A stretch of 64,000 bases of DNA from Peptacetobacter sp. Its GTDB lineage: Bacteria > Bacillota > Clostridia > Peptostreptococcales > Peptostreptococcaceae. The DNA lies in NCBI RefSeq assembly GCF_029264495.1, contig NZ_JARIBH010000076.1, positions 1 to 64,000 of the forward strand, read 5' to 3'. Below the pieces are notes generated by a model. That model did no database searches, was not told the origin of the DNA, and saw nothing but the letters and a program-made list of their open reading frames with translations. Position numbers and translations under genes: made by a program. Below are positions 28,286 through 37,967 of this stretch, piece by piece. Numbering within the stretch: position 1 is the first letter of the stretch; every line of letters starts with the position of its first letter.

Positions 28286-28642
28286 TTATTTGCTAATTAA
28301 TGCTTCTTTCCAAGCTTCTTCTTTAAAACCGATAAGTACTATTTTACCTGCATCAAATATAGGTCTTTTTATAAGCATACCATCTGATGAAAGTATATCA
28401 AGAAGTTTATCATCTGATTCGACTTTTACAACATCTTTTAAATTTAATTCTCTATATTTTTTTCCGCTACTATTAAAGAATTTTTTTATCTCAAGACCAC
28501 TTCTTTTGTACATATCTTCTATTTCTTCTTTTGTAGGTGTTTCCTTAACAACATCTACTTCTTCAAATTCTATATTATTTTCTAATAGCCAAGCCTTGGC
28601 TTTTTTCACTGTAGATCATCTAGAATATCCATATAATTTCAT
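28286..28642 (-). CDS. ArsC/YffB-like thioredoxin-fold protein, candidate selenoprotein (UGA at residue 9)
   Basis: From the ATG at 28642 (GGAGG 8 bases upstream) the frame reads MKLYGYSR, then TGA at 28616-28618, then STVKKAKAWLLENN. Family members have Cys at exactly that place (as in YGIKNCDTVKKA), the catalytic residue. The remaining frame is open to 28286, giving 118 residues of normal family length. Just after the TGA a GCCA/TGGC stem with loop AGGCT lies about 20 bases downstream, as in bacterial SECIS elements. The downstream GTG at 28609 has no ribosome site and would drop the catalytic strand. Alternatives are a nonsense mutation or a sequencing error. Confidence 0.7.
28588..28600 (-). 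promoter_or_regulatory. SECIS-like hairpin after the in-frame UGA
   Basis: On the minus strand GCCA-AGGCT-TGGC forms a compact stem-loop with G at loop position 2, starting 16 bases after the UGA. Bacterial SECIS elements need a small apical loop with an early G about 16-37 bases past the UGA. It is within coding sequence, as expected. Confidence 0.5.
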
Positions 28643-28753
28643 AATAATTTTCCTCCACACAAATACTTTTTGTATAAAATATAAATGGTATTTATTTTAA
28701 TATTTATATTTTATATCTACCCAAATGAATTATATATTAAACAGATAATTATT

Positions 28754-29374
28754 TTAATATATTTTCATTTCATCTATTGTTTCTTTTATATTATTACTTT
28801 TCATAATTAAAGACATAACTGCAAAATCATCAGCATATTTTAATACTTCTGAAACATTTTTTGAATCAATTCCTCCGAGAGCTACTCTCTTGACCTTTGT
28901 TAAATTTCCGCTATTTTTCAAAATATCAAGACCCTTTGGTTTTAATCCTTTTTTGCATTTTGTTTCATATATATGTGAAAGAGTAATATATGAAATTTTT
29001 ATTCCTTTATTTTTACAAATTTCTTCCATCTCAACTACTTCTTCCGTACTGTGTAGAGAAAGTCCTATTTGCTTTTTTTCATCAAATTTATAACCTTCTT
29101 TTAATTTTTCCTTAAATAGCCAATATGGTAGATGTATTCCATCACAGTCTGTTTTTTCATAGGCCTTCATTTTACTATTTATCAAAATTGAAGTCCTTTT
29201 TCTAATATTTTTAGGTAGAGATTTTGATATTTTTTCATATATAATCTCTACTTCTTCATCTGATAAATCTTTTTCTCTTATTATTATATTTTCTACTCCA
29301 CAAAGACAAGCTTCTTTTATTCTTTCAAAATACTCTTCTTTGTCGCATAGATTTCTATTCGTAATTAAATACAA
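28754..29374 (-). CDS. Thiazole tautomerase TenI-like / ThiE-family protein
   Basis: A 206-residue TIM-barrel protein of the ThiE/TenI family and the last gene of the thiamine operon. It resembles TenI more than ThiE: SHIYETKCKKGLKPKGLDIL matches the TenI segment GHVFETDCKKGL as I recall it for Bacillus. In addition, the ThiE ligand motif with IND is replaced by LINSKMK. TenI aromatises the thiazole phosphate made by ThiG. Automatic annotation would probably call it thiamine phosphate synthase. If TenI is right, ThiE must be encoded elsewhere. Confidence 0.75.
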   Translation of the reverse strand: MYLITNRNLCDKEEYFERIKEACLCGVENIIIREKDLSDEEVEIIYEKISKSLPKNIRKRTSILINSKMKAYEKTDCDGIHLPYWLFKEKLKEGYKFDEKKQIGLSLHSTEEVVEMEEICKNKGIKISYITLSHIYETKCKKGLKPKGLDILKNSGNLTKVKRVALGGIDSKNVSEVLKYADDFAVMSLIMKSNNIKETIDEMKIY

Positions 29375-29438
29375 ATTATCACTACCTCAAATTTTTAATA
29401 TATATCTTTATAAAACAAATATATTTTTTATAAATTGA

Positions 29439-30566
29439 TTATTTTTGACTTCTTGCTGTATAGTCAAATCTTTCCCAATCTTTAAATACATGTTGGTATC
29501 CTATTTCTTTAAGCATTTTTGTTACTTCTTCAACTTCACAATCGTGATTTGGTTCAAATTGAGCTGTGTCATGTTCATCTTGAGAGTGTCCACCTACATC
29601 TGTTGATACACCTGCACTCAATTTTGTAACTCCAAATGGTATTATATGTCTTCTTGTTTCTAAACTTTCTCTAGTAGATACATTAAGCCCTGCATGAGGA
29701 TCAAATAATCTCATAACTAACATGGCTTGAACCATATTTGTATCATTTACTTCCATTATACCTTCAAAACAACCTTTAAATGGTCTTATTCTAGGTGCAG
29801 AATAAGATAATTCAATATAAGGATAATTATTTTTTAGATACTCTCCATGAAGAATTGTAAAGAACGCATCACTTCTCCATTTATAAAGACCTAATAGTGC
29901 TCCTAATGTAAGAGTTCTCATACCAGCTTTTGCTCCTCTTTCAGGTGCATCAAGTCTGAATTTATAATTAGCTTTTGGACCTTTTATATGTACCTTTTTA
30001 TACATTTCTTCATTATAAGTTTCTTGATATACAGTAAGACCTTCTGCACCATTTTTTACTAAATGCTTATACCCTTCAACATCCATAGGATATACTTCTA
30101 TTCCTATTGAAGGGAAATATTTAGTAGCACATTTTACAGCTTCTCCTATATATTCAATACTTGATTTTGTCTCACTTTCACCAGTAAGAACTAATATATG
30201 TTTGAATCCTTGTTTAGCTATAGCTTGACATTCTTTATCTATTTCTTCTAAATTTAATTTTTTTCTTTTTATTCCACTGTGACAATTATATCCACAATAT
30301 ACGCAATGATTTTCACAATAATTAGCTATATACATAGGTGTATATAAAGTTAATGATCTCCCAAAGTTTTGTATACTTATTCTATGTGCTTTTTGTGCCA
30401 TTGCTTCTAAATGTTTTTCTGCTGTTGGAGATAAAAGATTTAAAACATCTTTATGATCTAATTTATCTTTTTCTAAACTTCTTAATACATCATAATCAGT
30501 TACATTTTCCCAATATTTATCAAAATCAAAATCTCTATATTGTTCTATTACTTCATAGAAACTCAT
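29439..30566 (-). CDS. thiH: 2-iminoacetate synthase ThiH (radical SAM)
   Basis: ThiH cleaves tyrosine to dehydroglycine (2-iminoacetate) for thiazole formation in anaerobes. The 375-residue protein carries the radical-SAM C-x3-C-x2-C cluster in CENHCVYCGYNC near residue 83, preceded by YTPMYIANY. SPRIRPFKGCF and RLFDPHAGLNVSTRE are ThiH-specific. It follows thiG by 27 bp. Anaerobes use ThiH where aerobes use glycine oxidase ThiO. Confidence 0.96.
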   Translation of the reverse strand: MSFYEVIEQYRDFDFDKYWENVTDYDVLRSLEKDKLDHKDVLNLLSPTAEKHLEAMAQKAHRISIQNFGRSLTLYTPMYIANYCENHCVYCGYNCHSGIKRKKLNLEEIDKECQAIAKQGFKHILVLTGESETKSSIEYIGEAVKCATKYFPSIGIEVYPMDVEGYKHLVKNGAEGLTVYQETYNEEMYKKVHIKGPKANYKFRLDAPERGAKAGMRTLTLGALLGLYKWRSDAFFTILHGEYLKNNYPYIELSYSAPRIRPFKGCFEGIMEVNDTNMVQAMLVMRLFDPHAGLNVSTRESLETRRHIIPFGVTKLSAGVSTDVGGHSQDEHDTAQFEPNHDCEVEEVTKMLKEIGYQHVFKDWERFDYTARSQK

Positions 30567-30593
30567 TATTATCGCCTGCTTTCTTTTTTGTTA

Positions 30594-31376
30594 CTATTTA
30601 TTTAAATTTCCTAAAAATCCTGTTAATGGTGAAGACGCATTTGCAAATTCAGATACTGCTCCTGTTTTAGCTAAGTAAGCAGCTCTACCACCTTCAACCG
30701 CTAATTTAAAAGCTCTAGCCATTTCAACTGGATCTCCTGCAGATGCTATAGCAGTATTTACTAAAACTGCTGCTGCTCCCATTTCCATAGCTTCCATAGC
30801 TTGAGATGGTTTTCCTATACCAGCGTCAACTATTATTGGTATATCTAATTCTTCTATCATTATTTTTATCATTTCTTTCATCTGTAATCCTCTATTTGAG
30901 CCTATTGGTGCTCCTAGTGGCATAACTGCTGCTGCTCCAGCTTCTATTAATCTTCTTCCTGCATAAAGATCTGGTGTCATATATGGTAAAACAACAAATC
31001 CTTCATCAGCTAAAACTTTTGTAGCTTTTATAGTTTCTTCATTATCTGGAAGTAAGTATCTCATATCTGATATTATTTCTATTTTAATAAAATCTCCACA
31101 TCCCATTTTTCTTGAAATTCTAGCAATTCTAATAGCTTCTTCTGCATTTGTAGCACCTGAAGTATTTGGTAATATTGTCATATTTTTAGGTATGTATGTA
31201 AGTATATTTTCTTCTTTATTTCTTTCATCTAAATCTACTCTTCTTAGTGCCATTGTTATTATTTCACTTTTACTAGATTCTATAACTTTAGGTAATATAT
31301 CATTTGAACCATATTTTCCTGTTCCTATTAATAGTCTGCTATCAAATTCATGTCCTTTTAGTACTAATTTATCCAT
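30594..31376 (-). CDS. thiG: Thiazole synthase ThiG
   Basis: ThiG condenses DXP, 2-iminoacetate and the thiocarboxylate sulfur of ThiS into the thiazole phosphate. The 260-residue TIM barrel shows the family's [10 protein letters not shown] start, [13 protein letters not shown] and [22 protein letters not shown]. The Schiff-base Lys lies in FIKIEII. I place the start at the ATG at 31376; a GTG three codons earlier overlaps the GAGGTG site. It lies between thiF and thiH. Confidence 0.97.
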   Translation of the reverse strand: MDKLVLKGHEFDSRLLIGTGKYGSNDILPKVIESSKSEIITMALRRVDLDERNKEENILTYIPKNMTILPNTSGATNAEEAIRIARISRKMGCGDFIKIEIISDMRYLLPDNEETIKATKVLADEGFVVLPYMTPDLYAGRRLIEAGAAAVMPLGAPIGSNRGLQMKEMIKIMIEELDIPIIVDAGIGKPSQAMEAMEMGAAAVLVNTAIASAGDPVEMARAFKLAVEGGRAAYLAKTGAVSEFANASSPLTGFLGNLNK

Positions 31377-31396
31377 TTTTTTCACCTCAATTGAAA

Positions 31397-32191
31397 TTAT
31401 TCACCATCTACTAGTATTTGTATCACTTTATTTGCCATATGATTTGCACAAATTGAAACTCTAGGAGCCATAAGACCATCTCCTTCTTTAGCTTCATTTA
31501 TAAAATCTCCACAAATATAAAATTTATCTCTTAATTTTTTCGTTTGTATTATATTTGAATCATAATATCCTGCCATTCCAGAAGATGCAACTAAATATTT
31601 ATCTTTCATATGAATAAGTACATAATTACTTATTTCAGCTTTGCATTTTGGATTATCAAATGCTTCCACAATAATATCCGCATCAGAAAATAAATTCATA
31701 TTTTCTTTACTTATCCTATCATTTATTATTTTTATTTCAACAAAAGGATTTATCATTTTTATATTATCCGCTGTTGCTGACGTTTTCAATTTTCCTATGT
31801 CATTTATAAAATAATTCTGTCTATTTAAATTAGATGGTTCAACTACATCAAAATCTGCTAAGATAAGTTTTCCAACTCCAACTCTAGCAAGGGAACTTGC
31901 TATATTAGAGCCAAGTCCCCCCAAACCTAGAATTGCAACTGTTCCTTTTTTCAATCGTTCATGTACTTTAGGTGTATGTCTAGCTGTTAAAAGAGTTTCA
32001 AACTCATCAATAGTTGGTTTTCTACCTCTTTTTATAAGTACAACTCTATCATTTTCTTGCAAAATTTTATCTTCAATTTGAAATCCATTTACAATTATTA
32101 CATCACTTTCACTGTCAAATTTATCTCTTAATTCTTTGGCAGTAATTTCTTTTATGACGGATATTTTCTTTTCGTTTAAAAAAATATCCAT
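31397..32191 (-). CDS. thiF: Sulfur-carrier adenylyltransferase ThiF with N-terminal ThiS-like domain
   Basis: ThiF adenylates the C-terminus of ThiS. The 264-residue protein has an E1-like Rossmann loop [19 protein letters not shown] near residue 89 and the Mg/ATP motif [14 protein letters not shown]. Its first ~60 residues ([16 protein letters not shown]... [10 protein letters not shown]) form a beta-grasp, ThiS-like domain without a diglycine end, as in the clostridial type 2 ThiF. The ATG at 32191 is chosen because GGAGG lies 11 bases upstream, within the thiS 3' end. Confidence 0.92.
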   Translation of the reverse strand: MDIFLNEKKISVIKEITAKELRDKFDSESDVIIVNGFQIEDKILQENDRVVLIKRGRKPTIDEFETLLTARHTPKVHERLKKGTVAILGLGGLGSNIASSLARVGVGKLILADFDVVEPSNLNRQNYFINDIGKLKTSATADNIKMINPFVEIKIINDRISKENMNLFSDADIIVEAFDNPKCKAEISNYVLIHMKDKYLVASSGMAGYYDSNIIQTKKLRDKFYICGDFINEAKEGDGLMAPRVSICANHMANKVIQILVDGE

Positions 32192-32195
32192 TCTT

Positions 32196-32390
32196 TTATC
32201 CGCCTCCAACAAAAGCTATAAGTTCAACCATTGCTTCTTTATCCGGTATATATGTGTCATACTCAGATTCATCTATTATATTCATATCTATCTCAACAAC
32301 TACTTTATTTCTGTCTATTTTGTAATTTTCAAGTATTTGTGCAACAGTAGTACCTTCTTTAAATTCTACTTCTTTACCATTTACTTTCAT
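32196..32390 (-). CDS. thiS: Sulfur carrier protein ThiS
   Basis: A 64-residue beta-grasp protein ending in Gly-Gly-Gly, the last two being the essential diglycine that receives sulfur as a thiocarboxylate. MKVNGKEVEF and ENYKIDRNKVVVEI are typical ThiS strands. GGAGGTG precedes the ATG. It ends 4 bp before thiF, its activating enzyme. The extra Gly before the diglycine is unusual but harmless. Confidence 0.95.
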   Translation of the reverse strand: MKVNGKEVEFKEGTTVAQILENYKIDRNKVVVEIDMNIIDESEYDTYIPDKEAMVELIAFVGGG

Positions 32391-32516
32391 AATGCACCTC
32401 CTAACTACTTTAAATTGATAAAACTTTAAATTATTTTCTTCAAATAATTGTTTTTACATTAATCATGTTCAATTTTATTTATAGTAATTAGTTTATTTTG
32501 ACTTAAGATATAATTA

Positions 32517-33824
32517 TTAATCAAATACTAAATCTACTTCTTCACCTGCAAATATTTTATTAACTGTTCTAAGTGCACACATTTTTCCACACATAGTACA
32601 ACTATCTTCATGTTCTGGCTTAGATGAGTCTCTATATTTTCTTGGTTTTTCAGGGTCTAGTGCAAGTTCAAACATTGTAGGCCAATCTAAATCTGCTCTA
32701 GCTTTAGACATTGCATTATCCCATTCTCTAGCACCTTTTATACCTTTTGCAATATCACCTGCATGTGCTGCTATTTTTGTAGCAACAATTCCTTCTTTCA
32801 TATCATTTAAATCTGGTAATCTTAAATGTTCTGCTGGTGTTACATAACATAAGAAATCTACTCCTTTTGATGCAGCTAAAGCTCCACCTATAGCACTAGT
32901 TATATGGTCATATCCTGGTGCAACATCTGTAACTAATGGCCCAAGTACATAAAATGGTGCTTCATGACATAGTTTTTTCTCTAACATAACATTAGCTTCT
33001 ATTTCATTTATAGCCATATGTCCAGGACCTTCTATCATTACTTGTACGTTTCTTTCCCATGCTCTTTTTGTAAGTTCGCCAAGATTTATAAGTTCTTGTA
33101 TTTGTGCATAATCTGTTGCATCAGCTATTGAACCTGGTCTACAAGCATCTCCTAGACTTAATGTAACATCGTATTTTTCACATATATCAAGTATTTTATC
33201 AAAATTAGTAAGCATTGGATTTTCCTTATTATTCATATACATCCAACCAAATAATAAAGAACCTCCTCTTGATACTATATGAGTTAATCTTTTATCTTTT
33301 GCTATTCTATCTCCTATTTCTTTAGTAAGACCAGCGTGTATTGTCATAAAGTCTACACCATCTTTTGCATGCTGTTCTATTACTTGTAAAAATTGTTCTT
33401 CTGTTATTTTTACTAAAGCTGTTTCAGTAAATCCAACAGCATCATACATAGGAACTGAACCTATCATTGCTGGAGACATTTCAACAACTTTTTCTCTAAA
33501 TTCTCTAGTTTTTCCATAATTACTAAGATCCATTATCGCTTCTGCTTTCATTTCTATAGCAGTTTTGACTTTTTCTAATTCTTTATCTATATCTTTACAG
33601 TCTCTTGATATACCAAGATTTACATTTATTTTTGTTCTTAATCCTTTTCCTATACCTTCTGCACTAAGAGATTTATGATTTTTATTAGCTGGAATAACAA
33701 CTTTTCCTTCTGCTATTAACTCTCTTAATTCTTCTACATCCATCATTTCTTTTGCAGCAACAGTTTCCATTTCTTTCGTTATTATGCCTTTTTTAGCTGC
33801 ATCAAGCTGTGTAGTATAATTCAT
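32517..33824 (-). CDS. thiC: Phosphomethylpyrimidine synthase ThiC
   Basis: ThiC converts aminoimidazole ribotide to HMP phosphate using SAM and a 4Fe-4S cluster. The 435-residue protein is the short (bacterial/archaeal) form. It carries [32 protein letters not shown], and the C-terminal cluster cysteines CTMCGKMC (C-x2-C-x3-C). The ATG at 33824 follows GGAGG at 7 bases; the open frame extends 22 codons upstream without a site. It is the first gene of the operon, controlled by the TPP riboswitch and terminator in its leader. Confidence 0.97.
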   Translation of the reverse strand: MNYTTQLDAAKKGIITKEMETVAAKEMMDVEELRELIAEGKVVIPANKNHKSLSAEGIGKGLRTKINVNLGISRDCKDIDKELEKVKTAIEMKAEAIMDLSNYGKTREFREKVVEMSPAMIGSVPMYDAVGFTETALVKITEEQFLQVIEQHAKDGVDFMTIHAGLTKEIGDRIAKDKRLTHIVSRGGSLLFGWMYMNNKENPMLTNFDKILDICEKYDVTLSLGDACRPGSIADATDYAQIQELINLGELTKRAWERNVQVMIEGPGHMAINEIEANVMLEKKLCHEAPFYVLGPLVTDVAPGYDHITSAIGGALAASKGVDFLCYVTPAEHLRLPDLNDMKEGIVATKIAAHAGDIAKGIKGAREWDNAMSKARADLDWPTMFELALDPEKPRKYRDSSKPEHEDSCTMCGKMCALRTVNKIFAGEEVDLVFD

Positions 33825-33891
33825 ATAGATACCTCCATTTTCTAGAAAGACTTTTCTTTCATTTAATAAACTTAAATTTAAAAATTCCAAT

Positions 33892-33925
33892 AAAAAAAGT
33901 GCAACCCCTGAAGGAAAGCACTTTC
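33892..33925 (-). terminator. Attenuator terminator in the thiC leader
   Basis: On the minus strand AAAGTGC / GCACTTT forms a stem with inner pairing, followed by seven T residues. It lies between the TPP riboswitch and thiC, so ligand-dependent termination is the likely control. Confidence 0.8.
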
Positions 33926-33999
33926 ATATTCTCTCTATTAACTTAGTATCCTAATTAATTATTATAATATAGATTACTTTTGTTTTTAAAAATTATATA

Positions 34000-34097
34000 T
34001 CAGCTTCCCTTCGCAAGCATTATCTTGATCAGGTGTTTAGGGTTTGTAAGTTTTTGGCTTTCTCTCTCAGCTGACCATATTTCAGCGCCCCTAGCAT
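34000..34097 (-). promoter_or_regulatory. TPP riboswitch (THI box)
   Basis: The minus strand shows the conserved elements in order: TAGGGGCGCTGAAATATGG, CTGAGAGAGAA, ACCCTAAACACCTGATC, AAGATAATGCTTGCG and AAGGGAAGC. These are the pyrimidine-binding and pyrophosphate-binding helices of the TPP aptamer. It controls thiC-thiS-thiF-thiG-thiH-tenI. Confidence 0.97.
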
Positions 34098-34226
34098 TTT
34101 ATTTATTATTAAATCTTTTTTAGTTAATTTCAGTATAGCACATTAATTTAGTTTATACAAACTTTTTATATTTATACCTTTTATCTTTTATAGATTTTAA
34201 GATATTTTAAATATAATATGTAATCA

Positions 34227-35660
34227 CTATTTTTCTTTATGCCAGTATTCTACATTTTCAAGTCCATCTATTCCATCTACAAAAAACTTAGGATCTTTAA
34301 TTCCAGATTTTTTCTGTTTTGTATAATCCTCTAAAGCTATATATGCAAATTTACCTAATTTTGCTATAACAATCATATTTATAATCGCCATTAATGCCAT
34401 AAATAAATCTGCTAAATCCCATACAACTTGAAGTTTTGCAATTGAACCAAAAAATACCATTGCACAAACTAATATTCTATATACATTTAAAGCTGATTTT
34501 TTTTCTGTTATAAATTGTATATTTGATTCGCCATAGTAGTAATTTCCTACAATTGAACTAAAAGCAAATAAGAATATACAAATAGCAAGGAAAATTCCAC
34601 CGATTGGGCCTATATGAGCAGTAAGTGCTTCTTGTGCTAAAGCTATACCTTCATTAGCACTTGAACCATATCCATTGTAAAGTAATACCATAAATGCTGT
34701 GCAAGAACAAATAATTATAGTATCAGTAAATACACCTAATGTCTGTATTAGACCTTGTTTTACTGGATGAGAAACTTCTGCTGTGGCAGCTGCATTAGGA
34801 GCAGAACCCATACCCGCTTCATTTGAAAATAATCCTCTTTTTACTCCTGTTAAAAGAACAGTCATAAATCCTGCACTTGTACCCATTATCATTTGTCTAG
34901 GTTTAAATGCACTTGATACTATATCAGTTATAAGCGCTGGAAATTTATCTATATTTATTAAAGTTATACCAATTGCTACTAGTATATACATACCTGCAAA
35001 AACTGGCACTATAACTTCTGAAACTTTTGCAATTCTATGTACTCCTCCAAATATTACTAATCCTGTAAGTATAGCTAATATAATACCAATAACCATGTGT
35101 TTCGTATTAAATACATTACTTAAAGCTAATGATAAAGTATTAGATTGTACTGAATTAAATACAAATCCGTAAGTTATGCTTATTAATATTGTAAATATTA
35201 CTCCTAGCCATCTAAGATTTAATCCTTGTTCAATATAGTAAGCTGGGCCTCCTTTATATGCAGTTCCATTTTTCACTTTGTATATCTGTGCTAGCGTACT
35301 TTCAACAAAGCTAGATGCTGAACCGATCAAAGCCATCACCCACATCCAAAATATTGCACCAGGACCTCCTCCTGCTATAGCAAGTGCTATCCCAGCTATA
35401 TTTCCTGTACCAACTCTTGAAGATGTACTTATACAGAAAGCTTGGAAAGATGAAACTTTCCCTTCTTTTTTAGCATTTTTATTTGCATCTCCATCTGTTA
35501 ATAACCTAAACATCTCTTTAAAATATCTAAACTGTACAAAATTTGTTTTAATTGTGAAGTAAATTCCTAAAACAACTAACATAACAATTAAGATATAAGA
35601 CCATAAATAATTATTTAATAATGTAACTGTAGAATAAAATAAATTAAATATAGATTTCAT
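34227..35660 (-). CDS. Alanine/glycine:sodium symporter (AGCS family)
   Basis: A 477-residue membrane protein with about eleven helices that imports alanine or glycine with Na+. Family motifs include SSRVGTGNIAGIALAIAGGGPGA near residue 77, KNGTAYKGGPAYYIEQGL and TGVKRGLFSNEAGMGSAP. The start is the second of two tandem ATGs (35660), 6 bases after AAGGAGG; the open frame runs 68 codons farther upstream but that part is AT-rich junk without helices. Monocistronic. Confidence 0.93.
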   Translation of the reverse strand: MKSIFNLFYSTVTLLNNYLWSYILIVMLVVLGIYFTIKTNFVQFRYFKEMFRLLTDGDANKNAKKEGKVSSFQAFCISTSSRVGTGNIAGIALAIAGGGPGAIFWMWVMALIGSASSFVESTLAQIYKVKNGTAYKGGPAYYIEQGLNLRWLGVIFTILISITYGFVFNSVQSNTLSLALSNVFNTKHMVIGIILAILTGLVIFGGVHRIAKVSEVIVPVFAGMYILVAIGITLINIDKFPALITDIVSSAFKPRQMIMGTSAGFMTVLLTGVKRGLFSNEAGMGSAPNAAATAEVSHPVKQGLIQTLGVFTDTIIICSCTAFMVLLYNGYGSSANEGIALAQEALTAHIGPIGGIFLAICIFLFAFSSIVGNYYYGESNIQFITEKKSALNVYRILVCAMVFFGSIAKLQVVWDLADLFMALMAIINMIVIAKLGKFAYIALEDYTKQKKSGIKDPKFFVDGIDGLENVEYWHKEK

Positions 35661-35968
35661 CATTTTCCTCCTTATTATATATTTTCTTTTTTTTATTATT
35701 ATTAAAATTATAAACTTTTTCCAAATTTTAAAATAATTGAAAGAATAATATTTTTCTAAATCATTTATACTGATTATAAATGATTTTTTTATTATTTTCA
35801 ATATTTTTTTGAATATTAAGTGTCTATTTAATTCATTTGTGTTATTTTTAAATAAATTGCACAATAACTTGTAAAGTATTCAAATATCAAAACATTGTTT
35901 CCTTATTTATTAAAGTTTTAACAGGAAATTACTTTCTTTGTTTAAAAAATATTTATTAATAAAATCTA

Positions 35969-35997
35969 TTGAATTATCCTTTAAAAAGTACTATTAT
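35969..35997 (+). promoter_or_regulatory. Promoter of the ArsB/NhaD-like gene
   Basis: TTGAAT and TATTAT are separated by 17 bases. The predicted start is near 36004, about 100 bases before the ATG. The rest of the gap from 35661 to 35968 shows no gene. Confidence 0.6.
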
Positions 35998-36005
35998 AGA
36001 CACTG

Positions 36006-36024
36006 TTCTGTGATGTGCACAGAA
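36006..36024. promoter_or_regulatory. Inverted repeat at the transcription start
   Basis: TTCTGTG-N5-CACAGAA lies at about +2 to +20 of the promoter above. It could be an operator for an unknown regulator or a stabilising 5' hairpin in the mRNA. Confidence 0.5.
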
Positions 36025-36106
36025 TACAAAATAGTTACTCAAAATAACTAGAAATTTTAACTTAATCATTTATTAATAAAATTTTATACACAGGAGGATT
36101 TATAAT

Positions 36107-37372
36107 ATGAATTTTCAACAAATACTTGCAATCCTTATCTTTGTATGTGTAATGGCTGCTATAATATCAGAAAAGATAAATAGAACGGTAGTTGCTCTAT
36201 CTGGTGCTATTTTAATGATATTAACAGGTATACTTACATTTGATGCAGGACTTAAACATGTTGACTTTAATACAATTGGTGTTCTTATTGGTATGATGCT
36301 TTTCGTATCAGTAATAAAAAACTCTGGACTATTTGAGTACATAGCAATATGGACAGCAAAAAAAACTAAGGGTGATCCTTGGAAAATAATGGTTTATTTC
36401 ATGATTGTAACAGCAGTTCTTTCAGCTGTTTTAGACAATGTTACAACAGTATTACTTATTGGTCCGATGACTATAGTTGTAACTCAACTTCTTGGAGTAA
36501 ATCCAATACCATTCTTAATGACACAGATATTAGCTTCTAATATAGGTGGTACTGCTACACTTGTTGGGGATCCACCAAACATAATGATTGGTAGTGCCGC
36601 TGGACTTAGTTTCTTAGATTTCGTTGTACATTTAGGACCTGTAGTTGTTGTTATATTATTTGTAACTATAGTATGTTTTAAATTTATATACGGTAAAAAA
36701 CTTATTGTATCTGATGAAGCAAAACAGAGTATAATGGAACTTGATGAAAAAAAATCAATACAAGATAAAGCTCTTCTTAAAAAAAGTATAGTAATGATAT
36801 TATTTACATTAGTAGGATTTGTTTTCCATTCTAATTTAGGAATAGAATCTTGTGTTGTTGCAATAACAAGTGCTGTTATAATGCTTTTAATCGGTAAACA
36901 AGATGTAGATGATATATTTGCAAGTGTAGAATGGTCTACTATATTCTTCTTCGTTGGATTATTTATAGTTGTTGGAGGATTAGTGGAATCAGGAGTTATA
37001 GGCTCACTTGCTGAATTAATAATAAATGCTACTGAAGGTCATCTTGTAGCAACTACAATGATAATATTATGGTTATCAGCTATAATTTCATCATTCCTTG
37101 ATAATATACCTTTTGTTGCAACTCTTATACCTTTAATACTTACTATGCAAGCTAATGGTATAGATGTAACTCCTCTTTGGTGGGCAACTTCTTTAGGTGC
37201 TTGTCTTGGTGGTAATGGTTCACTTATAGGAGCTTCAGCAAATGTTGTTCTTGCTGGTGTTAGTGAAAAACATGGACATCCTATATCTTTTGGATATTTC
37301 TTAAAAATAGGATTCCCTTTAATGATATTATCAGTTTTAATATCTACAGTATATCTTCTAATAGTATTCTAA
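36107..37372 (+). CDS. ArsB/NhaD-family ion permease
   Basis: A 421-residue protein with about eleven helices of the ion-transporter superfamily that includes ArsB, NhaD and the P protein. Two inverted repeats each carry a helix-break motif: LDNVTTVLLIGPMTIVV near residue 108 and LDNIPFVATLIPLI near residue 332. GDPPNIMIG and LGACLGGNGSLIGASANVV are also conserved. AGGAGG precedes the ATG. The absence of ars genes nearby argues against a dedicated arsenite pump; the substrate is open. Confidence 0.87.
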   Translation: MNFQQILAILIFVCVMAAIISEKINRTVVALSGAILMILTGILTFDAGLKHVDFNTIGVLIGMMLFVSVIKNSGLFEYIAIWTAKKTKGDPWKIMVYFMIVTAVLSAVLDNVTTVLLIGPMTIVVTQLLGVNPIPFLMTQILASNIGGTATLVGDPPNIMIGSAAGLSFLDFVVHLGPVVVVILFVTIVCFKFIYGKKLIVSDEAKQSIMELDEKKSIQDKALLKKSIVMILFTLVGFVFHSNLGIESCVVAITSAVIMLLIGKQDVDDIFASVEWSTIFFFVGLFIVVGGLVESGVIGSLAELIINATEGHLVATTMIILWLSAIISSFLDNIPFVATLIPLILTMQANGIDVTPLWWATSLGACLGGNGSLIGASANVVLAGVSEKHGHPISFGYFLKIGFPLMILSVLISTVYLLIVF

Positions 37373-37457
37373 TAAATTAAAATATATAAATTAAAATTTA
37401 TTATTGTTAAAAGAATAATTATTGTTGTATAATATTATTAAAGGAGTAGTGATTTAT

Positions 37458-37913
37458 ATGGATTTAAATACTTTTGAAGCCGATTCAATCGAGCTTTTAC
37501 TTAGACAACTTGGAGCAACAGAAATTAAAAAGGTTAGAGGTATATTATACTTTATAGAATTTGATATCGATGAAAATCTTCAAGTTTCTTATTGCTACAA
37601 TATAAACAAAAAAGGTAAATATTTTCTTCAGAGAATAAACCCTTATCCAATTTCAGAAGGAGTTTTTGAAACTGAGATAGAAGTTGTTACATTTATTACT
37701 AAAGACTTAAAAAAATTCAAAAATGCAAGAAATAGTAGTAACTTCAATAAATTCTTAGAAATAACAAATAAAGTCAATAAAATGACAGATTGTATTGAAT
37801 ATCTATTCTTAAACTACAATGTTGAAGGAAGCGATATGGATACTTTAAATAGAGAGTTAGATGATATTAGCTCAACTGTTGATACAATAGAAAAAAATGC
37901 AAAAGAACTTTAA
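37458..37913 (+). CDS. Hypothetical protein, 151 residues
   Basis: No family recognised. The first ~85 residues look alpha/beta (VRGILYFIEFDIDENLQVSYCYN) and the rest is helical, with a likely coiled coil at the C-terminus. Soluble, no signal. The ATG at 37458 follows AAAGGAGT; a start 12 codons upstream has no site. It is 85 bp after the permease gene and may be co-transcribed with it. Confidence 0.7.
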   Translation: MDLNTFEADSIELLLRQLGATEIKKVRGILYFIEFDIDENLQVSYCYNINKKGKYFLQRINPYPISEGVFETEIEVVTFITKDLKKFKNARNSSNFNKFLEITNKVNKMTDCIEYLFLNYNVEGSDMDTLNRELDDISSTVDTIEKNAKEL

Positions 37914-37920
37914 ATTAATA

Positions 37921-37956
37921 TAAAAAAAGTCCTCATTAATTATGAGGACTTTTTTA
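37921..37956. terminator. Bidirectional terminator
   Basis: The stem AAAAGTCCTCAT / ATGAGGACTTTT with a short loop is flanked by A and T runs between two convergent genes. Confidence 0.9.
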
Positions 37957-37967
37957 TTTAGATATTA

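Noticed and set aside
28286..28609. A shorter ArsC-like gene starting at the GTG at 28609
   Set aside because: It has no ribosome site and would lack the first beta-strand and catalytic position; the ATG at 28642 has a strong GGAGG.
36107..37372. Arsenite efflux pump ArsB
   Set aside because: No arsR, arsA or classical arsC is adjacent, and the superfamily covers many ions; only the family name is supported.
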